Shown: positions 17,318 to 26,580 of the stretch, piece by piece
Numbering within the stretch: position 1 is the stretch's first letter
Layout: each line of letters opens with the position of its first letter
Assembly: GCF_016680995.1 (NCBI RefSeq)
Contig: NZ_JAEQMG010000040.1
Span: 124,001-188,000, forward strand
Direction of reading: 5' to 3'
Origin: Ruminococcus difficilis
GTDB taxonomy: Bacteria; Bacillota_A; Clostridia; Oscillospirales; Acutalibacteraceae
DNA length: 64,000 bases
The notes under the pieces: generated by a model
Seen by the model: only the letters and a program-made list of their open reading frames with translations
Told to the model about the DNA's origin: nothing
The model's database searches: none
Translations under genes and position numbers: made by a program

Positions 17318-18006
17318 GTTGACCTTCCGTTCTTCTTTGGGAAAAGAGTAAGCTGGTTTTCGTCGTAGCAAATGCCGAGGAAGATTTCCTTTGCGCTTTT
17401 ATAGCCCTGCTTTTTCAGCTCCTTTTGGAGCCAATCATCATTCAGACCTTTTCGTTTGAGATTATCTTCCATCACTCTGCCGTCCATGATGATCTCCGTA
17501 CCGATGTGCTCCGGCTTGGGGTTCAGCTCCATATCCTCGGGGTTCAGAGGACGTTTGGTGCTGATCGGCAGGATTGACAGCTTGCCGTTATATTCAAAGA
17601 CTGCGGCTTGGATATCGTTGAGATTGAAATACCCCTCCTGACGGCATAGGAGTAGAAATTCGCTCAGCTCGAGCTTTGCTTTTTTCATGTTCTCGCGATA
17701 CAGCTTGCCGTCGTCCATGATGATCGTCGGCGTACCGTTGATGAATTTCCGGCTTCTCGCGAACCTGCGCGTGATGATGCTCAAAGCGACGGTGATCAAA
17801 CCAAACACCAGCATCGAGATCGTCGGCTTCCACCACGGCTTGTCCAGCGTGGTCGCCAACTCCGCAGCGATCGAGCCGATGGTGATGCCCGTGATGTAGT
17901 CGAAGAACTCCAACTGCGCGACCTGTTTATGTCCGATGACCTTCGCGATCAGGAACAGGATCACTGCCGAGAACAGCGACGCGAGAACGACTTGCAGAAC
18001 TTCCAT
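17314..18006 (-). CDS. YetF/DUF421 family membrane protein
   Basis: About 230 residues. Three N-terminal transmembrane helices lie at about 4-24, 37-55 and 63-82 (VVLASLFSAVILFLIAKVIG; FFDYITGITIGSIAAELAT; ISMLVFGLITVALSIITRRF). They are followed by the typical cytosolic part with NGTPTIIMDDGKLYRENMKKAKL, LSEFLLLCRQEGYFNLNDIQAAVFE and NGKLSILPIS. These are hallmark DUF421 segments. The molecular role of the family is not established; some members affect spores or stress. The ATG at 18006 overlaps the upstream stop (TGATG), and the stop overlaps the next start, so the genes are translationally coupled. Confidence 0.9.
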   Translation of the reverse strand: MEVLQVVLASLFSAVILFLIAKVIGHKQVAQLEFFDYITGITIGSIAAELATTLDKPWWKPTISMLVFGLITVALSIITRRFARSRKFINGTPTIIMDDGKLYRENMKKAKLELSEFLLLCRQEGYFNLNDIQAAVFEYNGKLSILPISTKRPLNPEDMELNPKPEHIGTEIIMDGRVMEDNLKRKGLNDDWLQKELKKQGYKSAKEIFLGICYDENQLTLFPKKNGRST

Positions 18007-18281
18007 CACAAGTCCTGCAAGTCTGCGTCGGGGATATCGTTTTCAAGATTATCCTGAGCGAGGTCGGTGTCGATCTCCTTATAAGCCTTGGAGATCGGCT
18101 TTTCTTGCGTGTGGGGTGTCGTGTGATACACCTTCTGAGCAGGAGCTTCTGTCCCTGCAATGATGGGGTTGACGCGCTCTTTACCGTGCTTTGCCTTTCC
18201 CTGAATTTCGGGAACAGCCGCCTGCTCGTTGCGCGGCTTGGTATGCGTCCGATTCGGTCGCTTCATTCCTTGTTTTGCCAT
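18006..18281 (-). CDS. Small basic hypothetical protein
   Basis: 91 residues starting MAKQGMKRPNRTHTKPRNEQ. The N-terminal half is rich in Lys, Arg, Pro and His, and the C-terminal 25 residues are acidic (DTDLAQDNLENDIPDADLQDL). There is no transmembrane segment and no recognised domain; it is probably unstructured. It is coupled by overlap to the YetF gene and likely belongs to the same operon. I do not recognise the family. Confidence 0.65.
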   Translation of the reverse strand: MAKQGMKRPNRTHTKPRNEQAAVPEIQGKAKHGKERVNPIIAGTEAPAQKVYHTTPHTQEKPISKAYKEIDTDLAQDNLENDIPDADLQDL

Positions 18282-18320
18282 GGTTTCACCTCACTGTTAT
18301 TGTGGGTGAAAATCTGATGA

Positions 18321-18764
18321 TTATACCGCGCGGATCACGCCGCAGGCGATTTTCTCTCCCGCATCACCTGACGGCTGTGTACGAAAGTCGTCAGTATCGC
18401 TGTGTATGATGACGGTTCTGCCTATGATGTCACATATTCTAAATCGGTCAGTCTTGACCTGCATATACGCGCTCCCTTTGCAGGATAACAGCGGCGGCAG
18501 ATCGCCCGCATGGGACGGATGCGGTTGGTTCTTCGGATTGTAATGACCTTTCGTTTTCGAAAAACCATTCCCTTCACAGCTTTTGCCCTCATGGATGTGA
18601 AAGCCGTAGAAGTCGGATTCGCTTTTCGGTAATCCCGAGATTTTTGCGGTAACGAGAACGCCGTCTTTCACCCGACGGAATAATACTTCTCCCCGAATCC
18701 TCGCATACTCGTCATCGCCCTTGATGATCGCCTTTGCGGAAGATATTCTATTACACTGATTCAT
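18321..18764 (-). CDS. Cu/Zn superoxide dismutase-like protein
   Basis: 147 residues from the ATG at 18764, which has GGAGGT six bases upstream. SodC-family motifs are clear: GFHIHEGKSCEGNGF (Cu ligands HIH and a disulfide Cys), GHYNP, HPSHAGDLPPLL (Zn-site His/Asp), IIGRTVIIHSDTDDF (Cu-ligand His), and GDAGEKIACGVI (second disulfide Cys and family signature). It lacks a signal peptide, unlike most bacterial SodC. A cytoplasmic copy, or a protein with altered metal use, is possible in an anaerobe. Its ribosome site is buried in the hairpin at 18768-18799. It leads the minus-strand cluster down to 16019. Confidence 0.8.
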   Translation of the reverse strand: MNQCNRISSAKAIIKGDDEYARIRGEVLFRRVKDGVLVTAKISGLPKSESDFYGFHIHEGKSCEGNGFSKTKGHYNPKNQPHPSHAGDLPPLLSCKGSAYMQVKTDRFRICDIIGRTVIIHSDTDDFRTQPSGDAGEKIACGVIRAV

Positions 18765-18767
18765 CAA

Positions 18768-18799
18768 AACACCTCCGCATAATGCTATGCGGAGGTGTT
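18768..18799 (-). promoter_or_regulatory. Hairpin enclosing the SOD ribosome-binding site
   Basis: Perfect 13-bp arms (AACACCTCCGCAT / ATGCGGAGGTGTT, 6-nt loop). Read on the minus strand, the 3' arm contains GGAGGT (18776-18771), the Shine-Dalgarno of the SOD-like gene. Folded RNA would block initiation, as in a thermometer or attenuator. Confidence 0.55.
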
Positions 18800-18891
18800 G
18801 TTCTATGCGACAACATACAATGATAACTTGAAACATTGTTTGGAGAATAGTATGATATTTAAATCTTTTTTATACACAGAAATGGATCAAC

Positions 18892-18919
18892 TTGACAAAC
18901 AGATGTTCGCTATGATAAT
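18892..18919 (+). promoter_or_regulatory. recQ promoter with LexA-like box
   Basis: -35 TTGACA (18892-18897) and -10 GATAAT (18914-18919), 16-bp spacer. CAAACAGATGTTCG (18896-18909) lies between them and differs by one base from the Firmicute SOS consensus form CGAACnnnnGTTCG. LexA repression is predicted. Confidence 0.55.
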
Positions 18920-18965
18920 ATGATTTTATCAAACATATTATCGAGGGCGGTTGGAGGCGACGGCA

Positions 18966-21185
18966 ATGCGTAGTGCTTTAGTTGATGAAATGAATCATGC
19001 GAAAAAAGCTGATACAAAAGACAAATATGCCGTGCTGGAGCGGTTCTTTGGATACAGCTCGTTTCGTCGCGGACAGGAAGAGGTCGTTGACAGCTTACTA
19101 TCGGGACGAGATGCGCTCGCCATCATGCCGACAGGTGCGGGCAAGTCGCTTTGCTATCAGGTGCCTGCGTTGTTGTTGGACGGCGTTGCGCTGGTTGTTT
19201 CTCCGCTGATCTCACTGATGAAGGATCAGGTCAATGCACTGACCGCGCAGGGTGTGAGAGCGGCTTATCTAAACAGCTCCCTGAATGACGCGCAGTTCGA
19301 CAAGGCGCTCCATAACATGGCGAACGAGATGTACAAGATCGTTTATGTCGCGCCCGAACGCTTGAAATCATCGCGCTTTATTCGTGCGGCAAAAAGCATC
19401 CGTATCCCGCTGGTTGCTGTCGATGAAGCGCACTGCGTATCCCAGTGGGGACAGGATTTTCGCCCGAGCTATCTGAACATCGCGGAGTTTATCGCCGAAC
19501 TGCCCGAGCGTCCGACGATAGGTGCATTTACCGCAACGGCAACCGCTGAGGTCAAACAAGATATCGTCCGCATCCTCGGATTGCATGATCCCCTTCAAGT
19601 GACAACAGGCTTTGATAGACCGAATCTCTTTTTCTCCGTCCTGCGTCCGAGCAGTAAGCCGCAGACCTTGGAAAAGCTGGTCAAGGAACGCAGCGGCAAA
19701 ACAGGAATCATCTATTGCTCCACCCGAAAGAGGGTAGAGGAGGTCTGTTCTTCGCTTTGTGCAAAAGGTTATTCCGCTACGCGATATCACGCGGGACTGA
19801 GCGATGAAGAACGCCGCAAGAATCAGGACGACTTCGTCTACGACCGCAAGCAGATCATGGTCGCGACCAACGCCTTTGGTATGGGAATTGACAAGTCCGA
19901 TGTGCGCTATGTCATCCATTATAATATGCCTAAGAATCTGGAGAGCTACTATCAGGAGGCGGGGCGTGCCGGTCGCGACGGCGAGGATTCCGACTGCATA
20001 TTGATGTTCGGACAGCAAGATATCGAGACGGCACGATTTTTTATCGAAAATACAGAACCGAATCCGGAGCTCAGCGACGAGCAAAACGACGCTTTCAAGA
20101 AAAAGGAAGAAGAGCGTTTAAGTTTCATGATTGCTTATTGCAAGACGAAAGGCTGTCTGCGCGCGTATATGCTACGCTATTTCGGCGATACTGCTGATGA
20201 TCGCTGTAAGAAATGTTCCAACTGCCTGACGAACTTCAAGACGGTCGATGTGACGGTTGACGCGCAAAAGATCCTGTCCTGTATCGTCAGAACCGGTCAG
20301 CGTTTCGGGGCACAGACAATCTGCGATGTGCTCAGAGGCAAAGAATCCCAGTGGGTGAAGAGTTTCCACCTGACTGAGCAATCGACCTTTGCGTTGCTGA
20401 AAGGTGTACGTCAAAAGAAAATCAAAAGCCTGATCGACGAGTTGGAAGCACAGGGCTATATTGTATACGTCGGTGTAGGCAAACCGATTTTGAAGGTCAC
20501 AGACGCGGGCTGGCTGGTGCTCAAGGGAAAGGCGCAGGTGCAGGCGAGAGAAGCGCTGACGATTCAGACAACCATTAAAACCGAGGCGGTTTCCGAAACT
20601 AACGCTGAGCTTTTCGAAGTCCTCAGAGTATTTCGGGCAAAGATTGCCCGAAAACGCGGTGTCCCTGCTTTTGTGATCTTTTCCGACGCGGCTCTGCGCG
20701 ATATGTGCGAGAAACTGCCGACAACGGATGAAGAATTCCTGGCCGTCAATGGTGTCGGCGAGACAAAGCTCAAGCAATACGGTGCTGTTTTTATCCCGGT
20801 AATTAGACGCTATCTTCCCACAAAAAGAGGTAAGCTGTCGTTCTATATTGCTGAGGAGCAGTTGAGCCATTTCGAGTATTCGGATACACCGATCCCGATC
20901 TCCGAGATCACAAGGCGCATCAATGATCTGACAGAGGACGATAGTCGAAAGAAGCTCAGAGCAACGGATATCACAGACTGGCTATTATCGATCAATGTTC
21001 TGAAGATTAAGGAGTTGAACGGCAAGCCCTTCAAGCTCCCGACCTATGACGGCACAAAGCTGGGCTTATCGGTGGAGCGAAGAGAGAAAGATGACGGCGA
21101 GCGCTACTATATCACTCTCTACAACCGCAAAGCACAGGAGTTTGTGATCGATAATTTGAATAGTGTTATTGGATTATCACAATAG
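18966..21185 (+). CDS. recQ: RecQ-family ATP-dependent DNA helicase (copy 1)
   Basis: 739 residues from the ATG at 18966 (GGAGG eight bases before). It has all RecQ motifs: FGYSSFRRGQEEVV (motif 0), MPTGAGKSLCYQVPALL (Walker A), SPLISLMKDQV, VDEAHCVSQWGQDFRP (DEAH box), and YYQEAGRAGRDG (motif VI). A Zn-binding Cys set follows (CLRAYMLRYFGD...DRCKKCSNC), then the winged-helix RQC region and an HRDC domain (about 540-615). About 120 extra C-terminal residues are shared with copy 2. It unwinds DNA in repair and recombination. Copy 2 at 43267 is near-identical at the 5' end, including the upstream region. Confidence 0.9.
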   Translation: MRSALVDEMNHAKKADTKDKYAVLERFFGYSSFRRGQEEVVDSLLSGRDALAIMPTGAGKSLCYQVPALLLDGVALVVSPLISLMKDQVNALTAQGVRAAYLNSSLNDAQFDKALHNMANEMYKIVYVAPERLKSSRFIRAAKSIRIPLVAVDEAHCVSQWGQDFRPSYLNIAEFIAELPERPTIGAFTATATAEVKQDIVRILGLHDPLQVTTGFDRPNLFFSVLRPSSKPQTLEKLVKERSGKTGIIYCSTRKRVEEVCSSLCAKGYSATRYHAGLSDEERRKNQDDFVYDRKQIMVATNAFGMGIDKSDVRYVIHYNMPKNLESYYQEAGRAGRDGEDSDCILMFGQQDIETARFFIENTEPNPELSDEQNDAFKKKEEERLSFMIAYCKTKGCLRAYMLRYFGDTADDRCKKCSNCLTNFKTVDVTVDAQKILSCIVRTGQRFGAQTICDVLRGKESQWVKSFHLTEQSTFALLKGVRQKKIKSLIDELEAQGYIVYVGVGKPILKVTDAGWLVLKGKAQVQAREALTIQTTIKTEAVSETNAELFEVLRVFRAKIARKRGVPAFVIFSDAALRDMCEKLPTTDEEFLAVNGVGETKLKQYGAVFIPVIRRYLPTKRGKLSFYIAEEQLSHFEYSDTPIPISEITRRINDLTEDDSRKKLRATDITDWLLSINVLKIKELNGKPFKLPTYDGTKLGLSVERREKDDGERYYITLYNRKAQEFVIDNLNSVIGLSQ

Positions 21186-21214
21186 ACCCTATGTAATATA
21201 ATCTATCATGGCAA

Positions 21215-21253
21215 AAAAACAGCGACTGAAGTAGCTTTTCAGTCGCTGTTTTT
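21215..21253 (+). terminator. Terminator of recQ copy 1
   Basis: AAAAACAGCGACTGAA / TTCAGTCGCTGTTTTT, perfect 16-bp stem with a T tract. Confidence 0.85.
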
Positions 21254-21301
21254 ATGGTATCGTTTATTGCGATTAACCGGTTTAGAATAAAATAACAGTA
21301 G

Positions 21302-21415
21302 AATCATTCAGAAAATACATATACTATTCCGAGTATTGGGTATATTATTCCGAAAAATTTAAATATTATTCTGAAAAACGCTTGTATTATTCTGAATGAT
21401 GGGGTATAGTATACT
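21302..21415 (+). promoter_or_regulatory. Array of 21-bp iterons over the promoter of the AAA/nuclease gene
   Basis: Units of the form TATTATTCYGA start at 21322, 21343, 21364 and 21385, exactly 21 bp apart. A degenerate fifth unit (AATCATTCAGA) starts at 21302. The last unit covers the predicted -35, and -10 TATACT is at 21410-21415. Spacing of two helical turns puts all sites on one DNA face. The HTH domain of the downstream protein is the obvious candidate binder. Confidence 0.6.
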
Positions 21416-21439
21416 TAATATAAGCTCGGAGGATTCTTT

Positions 21440-23302
21440 ATGAAAGAAATGATGACAGTAAAGCAAGCTTCAGAGGAATGGGGGATTTTTGACAGCAGAA
21501 TTACAAAACTGTGCCGTGAAGGAAAAATACCCGGAGCTGTCAAAAAAGGAAAATCATGGGAGATACCAAAAGGAACGCCACGACCTGAGGATCACAGATT
21601 CAAAAAACAACCGAAAAATGAAACAAATCATTTGAAGAAGCTGCCTTTGCCGATTGGAATCTCTGAGTATCGTGTTGCGTCTACAGAGTATTACTATATT
21701 GACAAAACAATGATGATCAAGGATTTTTTGGATGAGCGCCCGATGGTTTCGTTGTTTACACGTCCTCGACGGTTTGGAAAAACTTTAAATATGGACATGC
21801 TCAAAACTTTTTTTGAAAAGTGTGATGAGGACACCTCTATCTATTTTCAGGACAGGGAAATTTGGCGATACGGAGAGTATTATCAGGGATATCAAGGCAA
21901 ATATCCTGTTATCTTCGTATCATTCAAAGATATCAAGTTTGAATCGTGGGAACAGACATTTGAGATGCTAAAAACTGTTATCGGGAATGAGTTTGAACGC
22001 CATTCCGAACTGGCTGATTCTGCAAAATGCGGTGAGATGGATAAGAAATGCTATCGCGATATTGTCGAACGACAAGCGGATATCATTTCTTTGTCCGGTG
22101 CGTTCGCCGTTTTGTCGAGAATGCTTTATCAGCATCACGGGGAAAAAGCGGTCATCATTATTGATGAGTATGATGTTCCGATACAGCAGGGACACTCCAA
22201 AGGCTTTTATGATAAAGTTGTTGATTTTATGAGAAACCTTTTTTCCGGAGGGTTAAAAGATAATCCCGCTTTAGCATATGGCTTTTTGACCGGTATTCTT
22301 CGTGTTGCTAAGGAGAGTATTTTTAGCGGATTAAATAATCTAAAGATATATTCGATACTCGATTCAAAATACAGCACATATTTTGGCTTTACAAAAGAAG
22401 ATGTCCGTGTGCTTACAAAGTATTATAATGTTGAAGATAAGTATGATGAAATATGTGAATGGTATGACGGGTTCCGTTTTGGCGATACTGATATATTCAA
22501 TCCATGGTCAGTTATCAATTATTTTACCGATAATTGTTTGCCGCGCACTTATTGGCTTTCCACCGGAAGCAACAGTATTATAGGGGAAATGTTAGAGGCG
22601 GCAGATGAGGATATTTTTGAAAACTTAAGAGCTTTGTTGAACGGGGACAGCTTTTTAACATATGTGGATACCTCCGTTATTTACCCTGAGATAAAAAGAA
22701 ATCCTTCAACTATCTATAGCTTTTTACTGGTAGCAGGGTATTTGAAAACGGATCATGTCGGTTTATCAACTGACGGCGATTACATGTGTACGGTTTCTTT
22801 ACCCAATAAAGAGATTCGTTTTGTATATAATAAAGAAATACTGCGAAAATACGACAATGTAATTGCTCCGTCTTCGGCGATTTCCATTCAACAGGCGATT
22901 TATGCTAACGATTCAGCAGACTTACAAAGACAATTACGCAAGCTGCTTTTGCAGTCTGCAAGCTACTTTGACACGGTCGGAGAAGTATTCTTTCAAGGGC
23001 TATTTCTCGGTTTGTGTGCTTTATTCGATGATCAGTATTATGTTTCTTCCAATAGGGAATCGGGAGAGGGTAGATTTGATATACAGTTGATGCCGAAACA
23101 CAATTCTCAACCCGGAATCTTGATTGAGTTAAAAGCAGGAAAGAAGTACACTGCCGATCAGTTAAATGATCTGGCACAAGCGGCGCTCTACCAAATCAAT
23201 GAACTTAAATATGATACGGAAATGAAGACACATGGGGTCACGGCAATCTATAAATACGGCGTTGCATTCAGCGGCAAGAATGTAGCGGTTTGTATCGAAT
23301 AA
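21440..23302 (+). CDS. HTH - AAA-ATPase-like - PD-(D/E)xK protein
   Basis: 620 residues, RBS CGGAGGA. Residues 1-55 form an excisionase/MerR-like HTH (MTVKQASEEWGIFDSRITKL, then GKIPGAVKKGKSWEIPKG). Residues about 70-400 match the AAA-ATPase-like family: LPLPIGISEYRV....YYYIDKTMMIKDFL, FTRPRRFGKTLNMDML (Walker A variant), VIIIDEYDVPIQQG (Walker B) and a late F..WYDGF.FG segment (CEWYDGFRFG). Residues about 480-620 are a PDDEXK_9-like nuclease: GRFDIQLMP (D about 545) and GILIELKAG (E..K about 565). Such proteins are frequent in gut bacteria; many lack the extra HTH. Function is unproven; conflict or mobile-element roles are suspected. The HTH and the iterons suggest self-regulation. Confidence 0.8.
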   Translation: MKEMMTVKQASEEWGIFDSRITKLCREGKIPGAVKKGKSWEIPKGTPRPEDHRFKKQPKNETNHLKKLPLPIGISEYRVASTEYYYIDKTMMIKDFLDERPMVSLFTRPRRFGKTLNMDMLKTFFEKCDEDTSIYFQDREIWRYGEYYQGYQGKYPVIFVSFKDIKFESWEQTFEMLKTVIGNEFERHSELADSAKCGEMDKKCYRDIVERQADIISLSGAFAVLSRMLYQHHGEKAVIIIDEYDVPIQQGHSKGFYDKVVDFMRNLFSGGLKDNPALAYGFLTGILRVAKESIFSGLNNLKIYSILDSKYSTYFGFTKEDVRVLTKYYNVEDKYDEICEWYDGFRFGDTDIFNPWSVINYFTDNCLPRTYWLSTGSNSIIGEMLEAADEDIFENLRALLNGDSFLTYVDTSVIYPEIKRNPSTIYSFLLVAGYLKTDHVGLSTDGDYMCTVSLPNKEIRFVYNKEILRKYDNVIAPSSAISIQQAIYANDSADLQRQLRKLLLQSASYFDTVGEVFFQGLFLGLCALFDDQYYVSSNRESGEGRFDIQLMPKHNSQPGILIELKAGKKYTADQLNDLAQAALYQINELKYDTEMKTHGVTAIYKYGVAFSGKNVAVCIE

Positions 23303-23328
23303 AAAAACATTAAAAACGAGGGGGACAG

Positions 23329-23790
23329 ATGATGGATTTATTACAAGATTTACCTAAATCGAAACTGCTTGAAGCTTTGCAAAATCGCACATCGGATTTT
23401 GAGAGAAAAAGCTTCAAAGATCTATGTTGCGCAATTTATGAATTCCGCAGGAAGGTTTCACTGGAACTCAAACAGATTAATGTGCTCTTTCCTGAATATA
23501 CGCCACATGATGAGGACTATCACATAGCAAATCTGTTTCGAATTTCGGATATTCTGTTGGAGAATACCTATGAGCGATTAAACACTACAGAGTTGTTGCT
23601 GTTGGTAGCGGCGATGTATGGTCATGATTGGGGAATGGCCGTCAGTAAGTCGGAACGCTATTATATTGCAACCAAGAAAAAACAAGAATCTGCCCCGGAA
23701 ATCATTCTGCTTGATGATGAGTTTGATCGGTTTGAGGATTTATCTCAAAGCATAAACCAAAGATTGTATTTGGCTCTGATGATGAAATAG
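23329..23790 (+). pseudogene. N-terminal (HD) part of a frameshifted HD/Hsp90-like ATPase gene
   Basis: 153 codons, RBS GAGGGGGA, 26 bp after the AAA/nuclease gene. It contains the first half of an HD phosphohydrolase-like domain: FPEYTPHDEDYHIANLF and LLLLVAAMYGHDWGM. The frame ends at TAG 23788. The natural continuation is in the -1 frame, open from 23736, which reads GFISKHKPKIVFGSDDEIEL and flows into EIWQEYIRQTHALRSGKR. The shift point is therefore about 23733-23745. A one-base deletion, a sequencing error or programmed frameshifting would all explain it. Residues after FDRFE in this frame are probably not native. Confidence 0.65.
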
Positions 23791-23792
23791 AG

Positions 23793-26552
23793 TTGGAGAT
23801 TTGGCAGGAATACATTCGTCAAACGCATGCGCTGCGCAGCGGAAAAAGAATCAGAGATTATTTTTGGAACTTGGATTCTTCTGTAGCGTCGGCGCTTGAC
23901 AAAATATGTGTGGGTCATTGGCTTGATATTGCCGATATCTCCGAAGCGAAAAGTTATTATAAAGATGATTCCGTCAATGGCGAAACAGTAAACGTTAAAG
24001 CGTTGACAATTTATATCAGACTGATTGATTTATTTGATTTGGCACAGGACAGAACTCCATATGTCTTGTGGAAATATGTCAATCCCCAAAACAAGTATTC
24101 AAAGATGGAATGGAAAAAGCATCGAGCTTTAAATCCGATTACCTGTCCGGATTATGACAGCGGCAGGGTGCTCCGAATCAGCGGGAGCACAGACGATCAT
24201 GAAGTATATGCCGCTTTGATGGATTATAAAAAACTATGTGAAAGATACTTTAAGGAAAGCATTGACTTTTTATTGAATATGAGCGATCCCAGATGTGAGT
24301 TTGATGTACATCTGCTGGATTGGAGAATCGAACCGAGAAATTTTAAGCCTATTGATATCGGATTCTCTTTAGATAAGCAGCAAATATTTAATGTGTTGAG
24401 CGATGAAATATACAATTCGCATCCCTATGTTTATGTTCGAGAGCTAATCCAGAATAGCTTGGATGCTGTTGCGTTAAGAAAAGAAATATTGGATCGCAAG
24501 AAGGTTGGCGGAGATAATATAGGTCATATTTATCTGGAATTCAATCAGGATTCTAATAGCGATTATATCTTAATATGCCGAGATGACGGTATCGGAATGA
24601 ACGAGTATGTTCTCAAAAACTATTTCTCTGTATTGGGCAAAAGCTATTATGAGAGTAATGATTTTAAGAATAAGGGATTAAAAATGCATTCGATCTCTAA
24701 GTTCGGCATTGGTATTTTAAGCTGCTTTTCTGTAGCGGATCAAATGGAGATCATTACAAAAAGAGAACCATATATGGAAGAGGGTTCGAAGGGACTGCGC
24801 GTTATTATCAATGACATACAAAGAACTTTTAGGGTTGAGGAACTCCCTGATTATAAAAGCACTGTCGGTACGGAAATCAAACTGCACATCAGTGCCGCAC
24901 AATTATATGCTCAGTTAAAGAAAAACGATATTGATATCTCGAAGTACAGTATCACAGATTATCTGCAAATGCTTTTACAATATATTGATTATCCAGTATT
25001 TGTTAATGAACAAGGCAAACATACCGTATTGCTTTCACCGGAATATGATAAAGATAAACTGCAAAAGGTTTTTCCTGAATATGAGGATTACAAGATTGTT
25101 CTACTTGAGGAAAGATTCCCGGTTGAGCAGATTGTGAATGAATATGATATCGATACTTTCAATAAGTACTATAAAATTGTACGAGTTGATCTACAAGATG
25201 ATCTGGGTATTGAGAATATTCGTGGCTGTATGTTCTTTGCAGTATTAAAGGACAATAATACAGAGGTAAGGAATAATACCGCCGGTTGGCCGGCGTCCGT
25301 TGTTGACATCAATGTCAAAGAAAGGGTGAGGTGGATACAATCTCATTTTTGGGACGAGGATTTTTGGCGAGCAAAGAGAAACAACAGAATAATTGATGTG
25401 TACAATAAAGGGATTCTCTTAGAAAAAGGTTCAGAAGGAATTGATAGAATAGTATATAATTTTCGAAGCAACTTATATCCTTCTCCATATATTATGGTAA
25501 ACTATCCTGATACCATCAATAGTATTTCGGTGTCTAGGTTTTCAATGATCAGTGAAAAGAATATACTGAAAAAGATGTTAAATAAACTGGGTGAATATGT
25601 TGCGAATAAGTATTTTTCAGAGCTTCCGGATGATGATAACTATTTATACTGGAGAAGTCTTACTTATCTATTAACACAGTTTCATCTTTCTCCCCAAAAT
25701 ATACCTTTAGAAGAATTCAAGGATCTTTATTTTCCTTTTATAGATGAGAAGGGGACTTTGATTTATGAAAAAACTACTGAAAAAAGCGAGATCAGATTAT
25801 TACCAATCTCTCAAGGATCAGTTGCTACACACTATAATTCAACAGGAGAAATCAAATTGGAGTCCAAGTGGAAATATGGAAAATGTCTATTAACAGATAG
25901 GAGTAGCAGATTTTGTGAATCTATTCAGGATTATATTTCTAATATTATTATTGAGCTGTTGGAAGAATCGCATTATATGAGTAAGATAGACTTTTATAAT
26001 GACGCGGAATCAAAAGAGCCTGTTTATCAGATCATTTATTCTATCGGAGATCATAAAAACCTGGTTCAGAGAATTTGCGAAATACTCTCTGATTTCGATG
26101 TGTCAATTGATGAAGACTGGTCTGAGCTGAAGAAGGCATTGAGAATACTTACTCATTCTACAAAAATCCTCTCTTTCACCGAGGAATACTCAAAGCTTTT
26201 TGCATTTGGAAAACGATTTTATAATGTTAATAATCCTAAAGTGCAAATGTTGATAAAGTATCACTGGTTTTTTGAGTATTACTCAAAGAATCTAAAGGTA
26301 GATCAATCGATAATCGATGCAAAAAAAGATGCATTCTATCAATTGCCTTTGATTACCACTTCATATAAAGACGCAAAAGTGACTTGGTCATTTGCTGAAC
26401 TTAACAAGGCGTTAAGTGAGGTGCATTCTTGGATAAAAACAGTATTTCCGGAACTTAGCGGAAATGAAGTAGTGTTGTCAAAAGAAGATTTTATGGCAAA
26501 TAGTATACGGATAGTGTCCGATGATTCTTTCAAGTATCTTGAGCAAATGTGA
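23793..26552 (+). CDS. Hsp90-like GHKL ATPase, downstream part of the frameshifted HD-ATPase gene
   Basis: About 919 codons in the frame that continues the HD protein; no ribosome site precedes 23793. It begins with the rest of the HD-type helical domain (EYIRQTHALRSG, ALDKICVGHWLDI). The GHKL/Hsp90-type ATPase follows: YVRELIQNSLDAVALRKEI (N-box), CRDDGIGMNEYVLKNYF (DxGxG) and SKFGIGILSCFSVAD (G-box). The remaining 550 residues look like middle and C-terminal Hsp90-type segments. HD plus Hsp90-like ATPase proteins recur in prokaryotic conflict loci. If the frameshift is real the protein is dead; otherwise a chain of about 1070 residues is made. A strong terminator follows. Confidence 0.7.
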   Translation: MEIWQEYIRQTHALRSGKRIRDYFWNLDSSVASALDKICVGHWLDIADISEAKSYYKDDSVNGETVNVKALTIYIRLIDLFDLAQDRTPYVLWKYVNPQNKYSKMEWKKHRALNPITCPDYDSGRVLRISGSTDDHEVYAALMDYKKLCERYFKESIDFLLNMSDPRCEFDVHLLDWRIEPRNFKPIDIGFSLDKQQIFNVLSDEIYNSHPYVYVRELIQNSLDAVALRKEILDRKKVGGDNIGHIYLEFNQDSNSDYILICRDDGIGMNEYVLKNYFSVLGKSYYESNDFKNKGLKMHSISKFGIGILSCFSVADQMEIITKREPYMEEGSKGLRVIINDIQRTFRVEELPDYKSTVGTEIKLHISAAQLYAQLKKNDIDISKYSITDYLQMLLQYIDYPVFVNEQGKHTVLLSPEYDKDKLQKVFPEYEDYKIVLLEERFPVEQIVNEYDIDTFNKYYKIVRVDLQDDLGIENIRGCMFFAVLKDNNTEVRNNTAGWPASVVDINVKERVRWIQSHFWDEDFWRAKRNNRIIDVYNKGILLEKGSEGIDRIVYNFRSNLYPSPYIMVNYPDTINSISVSRFSMISEKNILKKMLNKLGEYVANKYFSELPDDDNYLYWRSLTYLLTQFHLSPQNIPLEEFKDLYFPFIDEKGTLIYEKTTEKSEIRLLPISQGSVATHYNSTGEIKLESKWKYGKCLLTDRSSRFCESIQDYISNIIIELLEESHYMSKIDFYNDAESKEPVYQIIYSIGDHKNLVQRICEILSDFDVSIDEDWSELKKALRILTHSTKILSFTEEYSKLFAFGKRFYNVNNPKVQMLIKYHWFFEYYSKNLKVDQSIIDAKKDAFYQLPLITTSYKDAKVTWSFAELNKALSEVHSWIKTVFPELSGNEVVLSKEDFMANSIRIVSDDSFKYLEQM

Positions 26553-26580
26553 TATCTTTTATTTAAACCATTTAGGTATA

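Noticed and set aside
18006..18281. Small acid-soluble spore protein
   Set aside because: Lys/His/Pro-rich sequence lacks the SASP signature; left as hypothetical.
21302..21395. CRISPR array
   Set aside because: Only 11-bp cores at 21-bp period with no spacer-length unique sequences; these are operator-type iterons.
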